From Desulfoferrobacter suflitae (GTDB lineage Bacteria > Desulfobacterota > Syntrophobacteria > Syntrophobacterales > Syntrophobacteraceae), in the NCBI RefSeq assembly GCF_022603395.1, contig NZ_JAIBKA010000015.1:1-64000 (forward strand): a stretch of DNA of 64,000 nt, written 5' to 3'. Positions within the stretch are counted from its first letter, which is position 1. Every line of letters starts with the position of its first letter. The position numbers were made by a program, and so were the translations under genes. Positions 49,578 to 57,910 of this stretch are shown here, piece by piece. Below the pieces are notes generated by a model, which was given only the letters and a program-made list of their open reading frames with translations, searched no databases and was not told where the DNA came from.

Positions 49578-50036
49578 CCCGACTTGGTGGCGGTGCATAC
49601 GGAAGGGAGGCTCGTTTACGTGAACCCCGCCGGAGTCAAGCTGTTGGGTGCCACCTCGCGGGAAAGCCCGATCGGAAAGCCGGTGCTGGATCTTATCCAT
49701 CCGGATTTTCATGCTCAGGCCAAGAACCGCATAAGACAGGTGCTCGAGCAAAAGATACAAACGCCATTGGCAGAAGTTTCCATTATTCGCCTGGACGGGC
49801 AAGAATCACAGGTGGAAGTCAGCGGCACCTTCCTCGAGTCCCTGGACAGGCCCTCGATTCTCTTGATCGTGCGGGATATAAGCGAGCGCAAGTCGGCGGA
49901 AAAAGAAATTAATCGCCTGAACCGGGATCTGTGGGCGCGGGTAAACGAACTGCAAACAATCTTTGAAGTAGTGCCTATCGGCTTGGCTATCGCAGAGGAT
50001 TTCCAAGGCCTCAATATTCGCGGCAACCCGACTAAT
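49578..50036 (+). pseudogene. PAS-domain sensor fragment, truncated at both ends
   Basis: The frame reads PDLVAVHTEGRLVYVNPAG, then LLGATSRESPIGKPVLDLIHPDFH and LLIVRDISERKSAEKEINRLNRDL, a complete PAS domain, and then the start of a second PAS domain (ELQTIFEVVPIGLAIAEDF). An in-frame TAG at 49575-49577 lies directly before the homology, and no ATG or GTG precedes the domain. At the far end the PAS-like reading stops near 50036 and unrelated sequence continues the frame to 50156. So this is an internal piece of a sensor kinase or cyclase, with both the sensor start and the output domain lost. The 3' break coincides with the break in the gene on the other strand. Confidence 0.65.
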
Positions 50037-50039
50037 GAA

Positions 50040-50284
50040 ACCCAAGATTGGCTCTTCCGAGCAGGAACCAACTCGATGGGTTCAGAACTCCATTTTTGGG
50101 GTTCGCATAATCTCTCTTGGATCTCGCCGATAAATCGTGGAATACGCAAGGACTGATAATCAATTCCAAGCATGTCAGCATACCAGCTGTGGGAACGCAG
50201 ATATGCTGAAGTCTTCTTCCACGCTTGCATGAGGACGTATTCCAATCTGAGGTCATCTACAGAGGGTTTGATGTGCTGCTTCAT
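50040..50284 (-). pseudogene. 5' fragment of a defence-associated reverse-transcriptase-type gene (tentative)
   Basis: From ATG 50284, with GGAGG ten bases upstream, the first 82 residues look like a real protein: DLRLEYVLMQAWKKTSAYLR, SHSWYADMLGIDYQSLRIP and ELVPARKSQSW. I associate this opening (QAWKKT, YADxLxLDxQSL, VPApKSQ-W) with the N-terminus of bacterial reverse transcriptases of the defence (DRT/UG) type; this is from memory and only moderately sure. After the Trp codon at 50042-50044 the homology ends and the frame runs into the antisense of the PAS fragment. The gene is therefore cut at about 50,040. It lies 95 bases downstream of the brxA-position gene on the same strand. Confidence 0.4.
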
Positions 50285-50378
50285 GATACAAACGCCTCCA
50301 CTTACCGTAAAAGAAGTGACAGATTTCTTGCTCGTCTACGGGCCTTGGAGATGGCTGTTTTCCCCCAGTCCTTGCTAC

Positions 50379-51197
50379 TCACGAGCGGATGTCGTCTGCA
50401 GTTTGGCAATGCAGCATCACCAGGTCATCATCCAATCCGTGCCTCAAAAGCTCCATGCGCGGCGAAAGAGACGCTAAGCGCTCCGCGGATATGTGCGCCA
50501 GACGGAAGGGGAAAAGGCTGGGACTGTCGAGCAGGTCCCTCAGCGGTGCCGATCCATTGGTTCGTGAATGCAAGGAGGCCTCAACAAGCCATGCGATCAG
50601 CGCAGGGCTGTCAACGGTCACTGGGGGAGCTGCGCTGTAGATTCCTTTCGCATCAGTCTTTTTGAGCACGCCCCAGTCCAGGAACGAGCGTAGAACGCGA
50701 CGGGCGGCGCGGGAGACTGTTTCTCGTTCGCCGTGCTGCTCGCGTATGCGGCGTTGGACATGTGCCGCAGCGGCAGAGCCTTGGAGTCTCAGGAGACGGC
50801 CGACCTGGGAGGCCACGTCCGCCCAGAAGGGGTAGACGGCCATGACCATTCCCCAATGCACGGGCAGGTGGTCCAATCTAGGAACACGCTTGAGCAGCTC
50901 CAGGCCGCTCACGCGCAGGGACTTGAGCTCGGCCGGCGCCGTGAGCCACACTTTCAAAAGAATGGTGATGATCTTCTCACGATTGCCGCGGACTGCCTGC
51001 CCGCCGATGGAAACCTTGTCCTGTAAAAGCTCCTGAAGGGCATCGTTGACAGCAATTCTGTCGTTCCCGGAGAGGACGAGGTTAGCGGTCTGTTCGAGCC
51101 ATTCCAGTCGCACACGTTGGCTGAATCCGATCTGGCGAATGCGTCTTGGCGTCGCGCGTCGCGCGTCTTGCGTCCGGCTCTCGTTGTGGCTAGTCAT
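50379..51197 (-). CDS. BREX type 3 protein in the brxA position
   Basis: A 272-residue protein. Start at ATG 51197 overlaps the pglZ stop by eight bases. It is mainly helical, with a winged-helix-like centre (RETVSRAARRVLRSFLDWGVLKKTDAKGIYSAAPPV) and the segment LPVHWGMVMAVYPFWADVASQVGRLLRLQG. Type 3 BREX loci carry a small brxA gene beside pglZ, and this one fills that place. It does not look like a textbook DUF1819 sequence, so identity with BrxA rests on position. The first 40 codons are affected by a 7-base-period repeat array (51141-51176), which encodes an Arg-rich stretch. Confidence 0.6.
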   Translation of the reverse strand: MTSHNESRTQDARRATPRRIRQIGFSQRVRLEWLEQTANLVLSGNDRIAVNDALQELLQDKVSIGGQAVRGNREKIITILLKVWLTAPAELKSLRVSGLELLKRVPRLDHLPVHWGMVMAVYPFWADVASQVGRLLRLQGSAAAAHVQRRIREQHGERETVSRAARRVLRSFLDWGVLKKTDAKGIYSAAPPVTVDSPALIAWLVEASLHSRTNGSAPLRDLLDSPSLFPFRLAHISAERLASLSPRMELLRHGLDDDLVMLHCQTADDIRS

Positions 51198-51239
51198 TTG
51201 CTGGAATCCCTTGACGCTTGACGTTCGACGCAAGACTCC
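51141..51239. repeat. Inverted 7-bp-period repeat arrays across the pglZ/brxA junction
   Basis: GCGTCNN units stand at 51149, 51156, 51163 and 51170, with one more at 51141 offset by a base. The complementary orientation, NGACGNN units, lies at 51212-51232. The two arrays face each other across the start of the brxA-position gene and the end of pglZ and encode part of both proteins' ends. Confidence 0.65.
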
Positions 51240-53289
51240 CAGACACAAGGCTCCCAGCCGTTCGCTCGATTTGTACCAGAGGAACGATGAGCTCCTCGAG
51301 AGAAATGCCCCCGTGACCCACGGTGCGCAGTTTCTCGTGAATAAATGCCTGTCTGGCCGGAGCCAGGAGAGCGAGGTAGTCGTCCGGGAGACCGATGGGG
51401 TCCCATGCCAGCGTGCCCGGAAAACGTTCTTTCACATTGGCGCGAAGCACAGCGTCGGGATAGACGCGGACTCGTTCGCCGCGCAGGTCCGCCACGGCCC
51501 CTTCCGTGGGACGGCCGCAGCCTTCGGCTTCGATATTGCCATGGTCGGAGGTCAGGTAGATTCGAAACCCATGATCCAAGAGCAGATCAAGGAGCGAGCA
51601 TAAGTAAGGCTGCTGGGCCCACTGGCGCACCTGGTTGTGCATGCCGGCCGTGCCCATTTCCATCCCGTGCATGATCTTGTCGACCTTGTCGATCACCAGG
51701 CCGGCGATCCTCGCCTTGGGATGAGAAAGCGCCTCCGAAACCCTCTCCAGACTACCGTCACCCAAGCCCTTGAGGTACACGATCTCACTCGATGTGAAGC
51801 CTTGATCCGCCCAGAATTGCGTCCACAGAACCGATTCCTTGTCGGTGATCCGGATGCTTTCGGGAAAGAAGACGGGGGCCTTGCCGGCAAAGGCGGCCTG
51901 GCGCGAGACGGATGTGAGCGAAGGAATCCAGGCGAAGACCGCCTGCTCCCGAAAGCGGAAACCGGACTGCCGTGAGGCGAGCGATTCCCGGACTACCAGC
52001 CACTGGTCCAGGGCAAGACCATCCACCAGGAGCAGCGCGACCTTGACGCCACGATCTTCCGCCACCTGGCGGGAAAGGAATCGCGGGAGGTGATGCAGCA
52101 TGACCGGAGGTACGGGCGGGAGGTTGACAAGACCGGCGTACCGCTTCAAGAGCCAGGTGCGGAATCCCGTGTCCACTTGTTCCTGCAATCTCTTGATACG
52201 CTCGCTCGTTTTCGCGGGAACGGCTCCATCCTCTCCATTCGCCAACATCACCAGCTCCGCCCATATGCGAGCGAAGTGAAGCCACTCCCCGTGCCTTGCA
52301 TCCTCTGCCGGAATGGATGGCTGAAGGCCTTCGACGAGCTTGGTCAAGCGACGAGACCGGTCCGAGGCGGGATCGGTTCGAACGCCGACGCTTACCCATG
52401 TATTGGACAGGGTATCTGCATGCTCATGAGATACGGAATGAAGCAGTCCATCGAGAAACAGGTTATCGACGTAAACACGGATGTCATGATGCTCGAAGGG
52501 AAGATCGGGAACCAAGTGCGTGGTGCGAGGTGCGTAGTGCGTTTCCTCAGCGTACCCTGAGGCTTCAGCCTCCCGCACTTCGCACCTCGCACCTCGCACT
52601 GCTTCTGCCATCCGGTCAAGGAAAATAGGCCAACGTTCCTGGAGAAAGCCGAAAAATGCTTCCCTGTCCGGAATAAGGGTTTCAAGTGGCCAATCGTCGA
52701 AGGCATTGTTCCGGCGCAGGAACTGGATGAACCGTTCGTCGAGGATGGCAGGGATTCGCTGACCACGGTAATGACGGCGCAATAGTACCCTCAGCAGATC
52801 GGACGGCTGTTTGATAAGCTCAGGGGCGATTTCGAAGACATGCAGGAGGACGAATCCCTTGGTGGCGTTATCGCCAAGTTGACCGGGGGTATGCCGCTTT
52901 TGAGCCTGGTACAAAGCATCCAGGTCCCCACGGTCCAAAGCGGTTACGACCGGATAGCTGAGGTTCGGGAAGATGTCCCCGAGGTTGAAGGACAGCTTGC
53001 GGCTTGCCTCAAGAAGGTCGTAAGGCAACGCACCGAGATCGCTTGCCTGGGAATGCAAAACGACCACCAGGTCCGTATCCTCGCCCCGGTCCCAACGGGA
53101 ACGGAATTTCGATTCATAGGCGTAACGGAACGCGATGTGGTCCTCGAAGGGGATCAGCTCGAACCCCCGTTCACGAATGCCTTCGAGAATTATCTCCTCG
53201 AGCAGCAGACCGTCGGGGTCCGCCACCAGAGTGAGCCGAGCGACTTTCGGGGTAAATTCTTTCAGAATTTGATCGCGCCAGCTACTCAT
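51190..53289 (-). CDS. pglZ: BREX type 3 phosphatase PglZ
   Basis: A 699-residue protein. The opening (SSWRDQILKEFTP...RLTLVADPDGLL) and length match type 3 BREX PglZ. The alkaline-phosphatase-like core has LLLVDGLALDQW near residue 420 and TSDHGNIEAEG near 580, in which the Asp and His residues bind metal. PglZ is the defining BREX protein and is needed for phage restriction. Residues about 227-259 (RCEVREAEASGYAEETHYAP) are encoded by an inverted repeat array and interrupt the conserved region between LDRMAE and LVPDLPFEHHD. The frame is intact, so the protein may still work. It lies 61 bases downstream of the GxxExxY gene. Confidence 0.88.
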   Translation of the reverse strand: MSSWRDQILKEFTPKVARLTLVADPDGLLLEEIILEGIRERGFELIPFEDHIAFRYAYESKFRSRWDRGEDTDLVVVLHSQASDLGALPYDLLEASRKLSFNLGDIFPNLSYPVVTALDRGDLDALYQAQKRHTPGQLGDNATKGFVLLHVFEIAPELIKQPSDLLRVLLRRHYRGQRIPAILDERFIQFLRRNNAFDDWPLETLIPDREAFFGFLQERWPIFLDRMAEAVRGARCEVREAEASGYAEETHYAPRTTHLVPDLPFEHHDIRVYVDNLFLDGLLHSVSHEHADTLSNTWVSVGVRTDPASDRSRRLTKLVEGLQPSIPAEDARHGEWLHFARIWAELVMLANGEDGAVPAKTSERIKRLQEQVDTGFRTWLLKRYAGLVNLPPVPPVMLHHLPRFLSRQVAEDRGVKVALLLVDGLALDQWLVVRESLASRQSGFRFREQAVFAWIPSLTSVSRQAAFAGKAPVFFPESIRITDKESVLWTQFWADQGFTSSEIVYLKGLGDGSLERVSEALSHPKARIAGLVIDKVDKIMHGMEMGTAGMHNQVRQWAQQPYLCSLLDLLLDHGFRIYLTSDHGNIEAEGCGRPTEGAVADLRGERVRVYPDAVLRANVKERFPGTLAWDPIGLPDDYLALLAPARQAFIHEKLRTVGHGGISLEELIVPLVQIERTAGSLVSGSLASNVKRQGIPAND
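52514..52601. repeat. Inverted heptad array inserted in frame in pglZ
   Basis: Four GTGCGNN units at 52514-52541 face four CGCACNN units at 52574-52601 across a 32-base centre that is itself partly palindromic (CCTCAGCGTACCCTGAGG). The whole 88-base unit is translated as part of PglZ without breaking the frame. Confidence 0.85.
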
Positions 53290-53299
53290 GGATTACTCC

Positions 53300-53763
53300 A
53301 ACCGCGAATGGACGCAAATGAACGCAAATTTAGAAAGGAAGGGGCTCTGCTCATTTCGCTTTCCTGCCCTGTTGCAGCACGATCTTTTTCCACTCGAGTT
53401 TTGGATGCTTGAAATTTAGGATCACTCCAGCTTCCAGGTCGCTAATTCTGAGGTAGTTCAGCACTTGGCCGATATGCTCGTCAACGATTCTGTCTACTGT
53501 CTTCACCTCAACAATCAGGCGACTCTCTACCTCGAGATCAGGGATGTAGTCATCAATATGTTGATTGCGGTAATAAATAGGATAGATGTGTTGCTGCTGA
53601 AAGGACAATCCTTGATTTTCGAACTCAACGCACAGAGCCCGCTCATATGTCTTTTCCCGCAGACCATGACCCAGCACGTTCACAACCGCCATTGCACAGC
53701 CGACAACCTTGTATGTCAGGTCACTTTCTATATATTCGCGTTCATTTGTGTTCATTCGCGGTT
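53300..53763. repeat. 30-bp inverted repeats flanking the GxxExxY gene
   Basis: The left repeat 53300-53329 and right repeat 53734-53763 are reverse complements with about four mismatches, built of CGCRAAT units every 10 bases and both starting with AACCGCGAAT at the outer end. They enclose the GxxExxY coding region; its first ten codons, MNTNEREYIE, lie in the right repeat. A matching pair without a gene between lies in the helicase gene at 55322-55396. Confidence 0.8.
53351..53755 (-). CDS. GxxExxY protein (PD-(D/E)XK-like)
   Basis: A 134-residue protein. The signature GLREKTYERAL (GxxExxY) is near residue 30. The PD-(D/E)xK-type core is YIPDLEVESRLIVEVKTV, with Asp, Glu and Lys placed as in small nuclease-fold proteins, and LNYLRISDLEAGVILNFKHPKLEW follows at the C-terminus. 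The family is widespread in mobile and repeat-rich DNA; its function is not established. Start at 53755 overlaps the helicase stop by four bases and lies inside a 30-bp repeat, so the gene appears to have been slipped between helicase and pglZ together with its repeats. Confidence 0.85.
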   Translation of the reverse strand: MNTNEREYIESDLTYKVVGCAMAVVNVLGHGLREKTYERALCVEFENQGLSFQQQHIYPIYYRNQHIDDYIPDLEVESRLIVEVKTVDRIVDEHIGQVLNYLRISDLEAGVILNFKHPKLEWKKIVLQQGRKAK

Positions 53764-56694
53764 CCCTTCCACGCGAATCATGAGCAAGGCCACCATCTCG
53801 GGATAGACATGGGCTCTTTCGTCAAGTTGTTGCTGAAAGGTTTTCTCCTCTTGAGCGAGAAGGGCAAGGCGGTAATTGCGCACTTGCGGCAGGCCGATCC
53901 GCTCGATGGTTTTGCGTCGGGCCGCGAAGGCATAGTCGGCTTTCTCCCGCTCACGAGCGATTCTCGCTCGGTGTTCCTGTACGAGTGCCTCGTAGATGGG
54001 CTTTCCTTGCTCTTCGGCGGCCTTGTGCATCTGTGCGTGGACGGTCTGGGACACCTGAGTGTCGAGAATGGAACAGACTTTCGGGCTTGCCATGAGGAGC
54101 TGGTCCCAGACATGCCTTGCCGTCGGCATGAAGACCCTGCCATCGTCAGCAAGGAATAACGGCATGATCCTTCGGCGGTTCCATTCCATGGTTGTTATGG
54201 CGATCCGCCACAGGGACCAGACTCCATTGATTTCTTTGGGGACGCCAGGAAGGGATACGACTGGGACCGGCTGACCGGGTGCGAAGCGGGGAAGTCGCAT
54301 GGCCAGGCCGCGAATTTTCGGCTCTTCCAGGGTGAGGTGCCGGGCGGTGGGAAACCTCTCAGCCTCCTTGCCCGTAAAGACCGCGTTCGTGTAAATCTCG
54401 CCATCGGGCCAGGTGATGTTCCAAGTTTGGCCTTTTCTTTCAGCCTGGCCACCGTGCGCTTTCAGATAGCTCACGGTCATGCGCTCAACCCAATGGGGCA
54501 ACGGATGGGTCAAGAGTCGCTGAGCTTCGCCCGGCTCAAGGTCTTCCGTCGCCCCAAGTACCGAAGCGGTCGTACGGGCTTCGCGCACCTGGTCTTGCAG
54601 CCGGGCGATTACGCCGTCCACGGATTCCTCCATCTTTTCCGGGTTGAGGATCGCCTCCAGGTACATTTCGTCGAACATTCGACCGGCCTGGGCCGAATCC
54701 AGCACGTCACCGGTCTTATCGATCCCGAATTCCTCGAAGATGACGGCGAGCTTCTGCTCCAGGACCTCCCGGACCCGGTGTTCGACCGAGTCTTCAAAAA
54801 CGAAGTTGACAGCGCGCACGGTGTGGGGCTGCCCGATACGATCCACGCGGCCGATCCGCTGTTCGAGCCGCATCGGGTTCCAAGGAATATCGTAGTTGAT
54901 CACCACGTGGCAGAATTGCAGGTTCAGGCCCTCCCCACCAGCGTCGGTGGAAATGAGGATGCGGACTTCATGGGCGAATGCTTCCTGAACCCTCTTGCGC
55001 TCCTCCATGTCCATGGAGCCGTTCAGGCAGACCACCGAAAATCCACGTTCGGTCAAGAAGCGCTGCAGCATCTCTTGTGTTGGAACGAACTCGGTGAAGA
55101 CCAGCGCCTTGAGCTCTGTATCACCTTCTTCGGATTGGAGACGGTAGAGCCAGTCGAGCAGTGCCTCGGCCTTGGCATCCGGCCCTGTCTGCTCACATCG
55201 GGCCGCGGCATCGAGCAGCAGCTTGACCTCCGCGCGCTCGTTCTTGAGAGCTTTGAGACGGATACCGAGCAGCATGTCGATCTGTTCCTGGCCGTCCAGG
55301 TCCTCCCATTCCTCTGTAGAAAACCGCGAATAAACGCCAATGGACGCGAATGGTTCCTCTTGTCCTATTTGCGTCAATTCGCGTTCATTTGCGGTTCCCT
55401 TCAGCGCATCGAGGCGTCTTTCAAGTGTCGTGCGGATGGCGCTTGTACTGGACACCACCAGACGTTGCATCAGAATCATCAGGAAGCCGATGGTGCTTCT
55501 TTTCTCCCGCATGGCCTGGTTGTAACCCTCGCGAACATATTCCGTGACGGCTTCATAGAGAAGCTGCTGATCGCGGTGGCGCTCTTCCCAGGAGACCGGG
55601 CCGATCTCGGTGCGCCGGGGTTTGAACAACGGCTTTCCCTCGGCGTCGATGGCGCGGCGCTTTTCGGTTCGGATCACATGCGGCTGGACCCTCTCGCGGG
55701 TCACACTGCCTACGTCCGGAAACTCCTGAGCGTCGATCAGGGACATCAGCCGGTGGAAGGCGTCGGTCTTGCCCTGGTGCGGCGTGGCCGAAAGAAGCAA
55801 AAAATATGGTGCCGCCTCGGACAGTCCTTGGCCTAGTTTAAAGCGCGCCACCTGGTCGGTGCTTCCCCCCAGTCGATGGGCCTCGTCCACGATGACCAGG
55901 TCCCAACCGGCCGATATCAAGTCCTCGAACCGCTCGCGGTTGTACTCGTGCACCTGGCTCTTGGTCCATCCCCGACGCTTGTCCATGGGTTTAACCGAGT
56001 CCATTGGCACAACCACCTGGGAGAACATCTGCCAGGGATTTGAGATTGGTGATTTTTGATTTGAGATTGCAGATTGGTGATTGCAGATTGCCGCAGTCTC
56101 GTTTTGAAATCTAAAATCCTGCAATCTAAAATCATCAATTCCCCCGATCCGCCTCAGTGTCTTGATGTCCTCGGGGAGAACAAGCTGGAAGGTTTCACCA
56201 AAGTGAAAGCGCATTTCGCTGACCCACTGACTCACCAACCCCTTCGGAGCGATGACGAGCGTCCGCTTGACCAGCCCGCGCAGCTTCAGCTCCCGCAGAA
56301 TGAGACCGGCCTCGATGGTTTTGCCAAGGCCGACTTCGTCCGCCAGAAGATAGCGCACCCGGTCGTTGGCGATGGCGCGGGACAGGGCCCGAATCTGGTG
56401 CGGAAGCGGGATGACGGAGGACTCGATGGGCGCTAGGAGAACGTCCTGAGTCAGGGCATCGGCCACCCGCGCCGCGGCCGCGACGTAGGTGATGCCGTCT
56501 GGCGAACCAGTCCCGGCGCTGTCCAGAGATTTAAGCGTTGAGGCCGGGATGCGGACCACGGCATCACTGCCGGGCAGCCATACGCGGCAGGTCGTTTCGC
56601 CCCAGAGCGACTGGACTTCGATGAGCTGGCATATGCACTGATGATCGACGGAATAGAACCATTGATTGACCAAGCGGGATTCAACCGTAGTCAT
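53752..56694 (-). CDS. brxHII: BREX type 3 helicase BrxHII (SNF2-like superfamily 2)
   Basis: A 980-residue protein. Motif I is LLADEVGLGKTIEAGL (near residue 117), Q-side ALSRAIA before it, motif II VIVDEAHRLGG, motif III LLLSATPHQGKTDAFHR, motif V TDAGGEGLNLQFC and motif VI EQRIGRVDRIGQ. This is the SNF2/RapA-like translocase layout of BrxHII in type 3 BREX. Two stretches are foreign. Residues about 188-219 (FRLQDFRFQNETAAIC, NHQSAISNQKSPISN) come from a heptad array, and residues about 433-458 (TANERELTQIGQEEPFASIG) come from a 10-bp-period inverted repeat. Both keep the frame. The start overlaps the RNA ligase stop by four bases. Confidence 0.82.
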   Translation of the reverse strand: MTTVESRLVNQWFYSVDHQCICQLIEVQSLWGETTCRVWLPGSDAVVRIPASTLKSLDSAGTGSPDGITYVAAAARVADALTQDVLLAPIESSVIPLPHQIRALSRAIANDRVRYLLADEVGLGKTIEAGLILRELKLRGLVKRTLVIAPKGLVSQWVSEMRFHFGETFQLVLPEDIKTLRRIGGIDDFRLQDFRFQNETAAICNHQSAISNQKSPISNPWQMFSQVVVPMDSVKPMDKRRGWTKSQVHEYNRERFEDLISAGWDLVIVDEAHRLGGSTDQVARFKLGQGLSEAAPYFLLLSATPHQGKTDAFHRLMSLIDAQEFPDVGSVTRERVQPHVIRTEKRRAIDAEGKPLFKPRRTEIGPVSWEERHRDQQLLYEAVTEYVREGYNQAMREKRSTIGFLMILMQRLVVSSTSAIRTTLERRLDALKGTANERELTQIGQEEPFASIGVYSRFSTEEWEDLDGQEQIDMLLGIRLKALKNERAEVKLLLDAAARCEQTGPDAKAEALLDWLYRLQSEEGDTELKALVFTEFVPTQEMLQRFLTERGFSVVCLNGSMDMEERKRVQEAFAHEVRILISTDAGGEGLNLQFCHVVINYDIPWNPMRLEQRIGRVDRIGQPHTVRAVNFVFEDSVEHRVREVLEQKLAVIFEEFGIDKTGDVLDSAQAGRMFDEMYLEAILNPEKMEESVDGVIARLQDQVREARTTASVLGATEDLEPGEAQRLLTHPLPHWVERMTVSYLKAHGGQAERKGQTWNITWPDGEIYTNAVFTGKEAERFPTARHLTLEEPKIRGLAMRLPRFAPGQPVPVVSLPGVPKEINGVWSLWRIAITTMEWNRRRIMPLFLADDGRVFMPTARHVWDQLLMASPKVCSILDTQVSQTVHAQMHKAAEEQGKPIYEALVQEHRARIAREREKADYAFAARRKTIERIGLPQVRNYRLALLAQEEKTFQQQLDERAHVYPEMVALLMIRVEGNRE
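55322..55396. repeat. Cargo-less 30-bp inverted repeat pair inside brxHII
   Basis: Arms at 55322-55351 and 55367-55396 are reverse complements with a few mismatches, with 15 bases between. Each has CGCRAAT units every 10 bases and an outer AACCGC end, the same design as the pair flanking the GxxExxY gene. It lies between helicase motifs and is translated in frame. Confidence 0.8.
56037..56133. repeat. Heptad array (GATTNNN)8 facing NNNAATC units inside brxHII
   Basis: Eight consecutive GATTNNN units fill 56037-56092 with exact 7-base spacing. After a short centre, AATC occurs at 56108, 56115, 56123 and 56130, the reverse orientation. The array is translated in frame. A six-unit array of the same family lies at 63751-63792. 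Confidence 0.85.
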
Positions 56695-57380
56695 GCCAGT
56701 GCCCCCAGTTGCAATCGATTGGCTCTGATCCCCTTCCGCAGCCAGTGTTCTGTAATCGACTGGATGAATTCAGGGCGAACCAGCTTGGCACGCTGATCGA
56801 GCCAGTCTCCCTTGTCATAACGGAGATAAAGGCCCTCTGCGGGTTTATCAGTGAACCGCGACTGTGAAAGCAGATTTACGAGATCAGATAGTGCAAAGCG
56901 CCCTTTGGCTATTGTGGGCACTTGGAAGATGCCAAGCGAATGCAAAACCGCATCGCGTCTGGGACTTGAAAAGAATCTGCCGTTGTTTTTGTCAAAGACA
57001 TCGAACCCGAGAAATCGATCCGGCAGCCGAACATAGAAGATGGAATGCACCGCATAACACCATTCTCCGAACAGGATGTACCGATCAGATAGAGTGTCCA
57101 GAAGCAGGTCAATCCTGGGTTCCAACCACTCCGAGAGTTTCTTCCACTGGCCTGAATAGGGAGAATGGAGGTATGATCCTCTATTCTGGACTCTTAAGTT
57201 ACCAGAAGCGTCAAATGAAATGCCCAGATTTGAGCCATCCACTTTTTCTTCAACGGCGAGCTCGTGTCGCAGGAACTGATCTCGTTCCTGCCCACTCAAG
57301 ACCTTGTCGTCTCGGACCGTGTTCTCGCCAAGAATTGCCAGATGTGGCGTCGAAGGGAATTTATAGAAATCGTCCTTCAC
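56691..57380 (-). CDS. ATP-dependent RNA ligase (Rnl2/RNA_ligase family)
   Basis: A 229-residue single-domain nucleotidyltransferase. Ligase motif I is EEKVDGSN with Lys46 as the expected AMP-accepting lysine. RNRGSYLH-type motif Ia appears as QNRGSYL, motif III as LFGEWCYA (Glu106), IIIa as FLGFDVFD, IV as EGLYLRYD (Glu182) and V as RAKLVRPEF (Lys199). All catalytic motifs are intact, so sealing of RNA nicks is likely; with no OB or other C-terminal domain it resembles the minimal RNA ligases that repair cut RNA. It overlaps the PIN-like gene and the helicase gene by four bases each, so all three are made together. I know of no standard BREX role for such a gene. Confidence 0.85.
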   Translation of the reverse strand: MKDDFYKFPSTPHLAILGENTVRDDKVLSGQERDQFLRHELAVEEKVDGSNLGISFDASGNLRVQNRGSYLHSPYSGQWKKLSEWLEPRIDLLLDTLSDRYILFGEWCYAVHSIFYVRLPDRFLGFDVFDKNNGRFFSSPRRDAVLHSLGIFQVPTIAKGRFALSDLVNLLSQSRFTDKPAEGLYLRYDKGDWLDQRAKLVRPEFIQSITEHWLRKGIRANRLQLGALA

Positions 57381-57910
57381 GTTCCCATCTTCTCTTCATA
57401 CTTTGTCCTTGCATAGTCAGGACACAGGAAGTTGACAACAATTTCGACATCCAAAAGAGCATGTTGCCAGCCCCACCATTTGCTGTCTGTTGCTTCCAGA
57501 ATGGGTGGTTTTCTTGGATGAGCATTGGCAACCGCAACGAACTTGCGGTCAGAAGGGTCGAAATCCGAGAGACCTTCGTGATCAGGGAATTCCTTGTATG
57601 AGTCACCGTCCCTTGTGATAGTCACCCGATCTTCCGTGGGAAATCTCCAGCGATTGTCATGGACCCATTTCACGAACCGGTCTCCAACTCCTGGTTGCCC
57701 TCGCATATCAAGTTGTCGGCGATACTCATCGAAGATCTCATCTCCAGCATCCATGACTAAACCACCCGTTTTGACCACATGCTCCAGTGCTTCCACACAT
57801 GCAAGCACACAACCTGTCAATTCATCGGGAATTGTGGCGGGATCGATTGCTAGATTCGCGGTCTTGGGCACGTTGGTATCCAGCAGGCACTTCTTCAAAA
57901 GCTTATTCAT
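57377..57910 (-). CDS. PIN-like nuclease domain protein
   Basis: A 177-residue protein not recognised by name. It has the acidic pattern of PIN-fold nucleases: Asp11 in CLLDTNV at the first strand, Asp61/Glu62 in EIFDEYRRQL, Asp121 in DPSDRKFVAVA, and Asp142 in EATDSKWWGW. The order D...E...D...D and the DxKFVA-type helix fit this fold, which cuts single-stranded RNA such as tRNA. Overlap is four bases with the ATPase gene before and four bases with the RNA ligase gene after. It may be the effector that the ATPase controls. Fold assignment is mine, from motif spacing; substrate unknown. Confidence 0.6.
   Translation of the reverse strand: MNKLLKKCLLDTNVPKTANLAIDPATIPDELTGCVLACVEALEHVVKTGGLVMDAGDEIFDEYRRQLDMRGQPGVGDRFVKWVHDNRWRFPTEDRVTITRDGDSYKEFPDHEGLSDFDPSDRKFVAVANAHPRKPPILEATDSKWWGWQHALLDVEIVVNFLCPDYARTKYEEKMGT

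Noticed and set aside
50379-51197. Firm naming as BrxA (DUF1819)
   Set aside because: The position fits, but I cannot see convincing DUF1819 sequence features, so no gene symbol was given.
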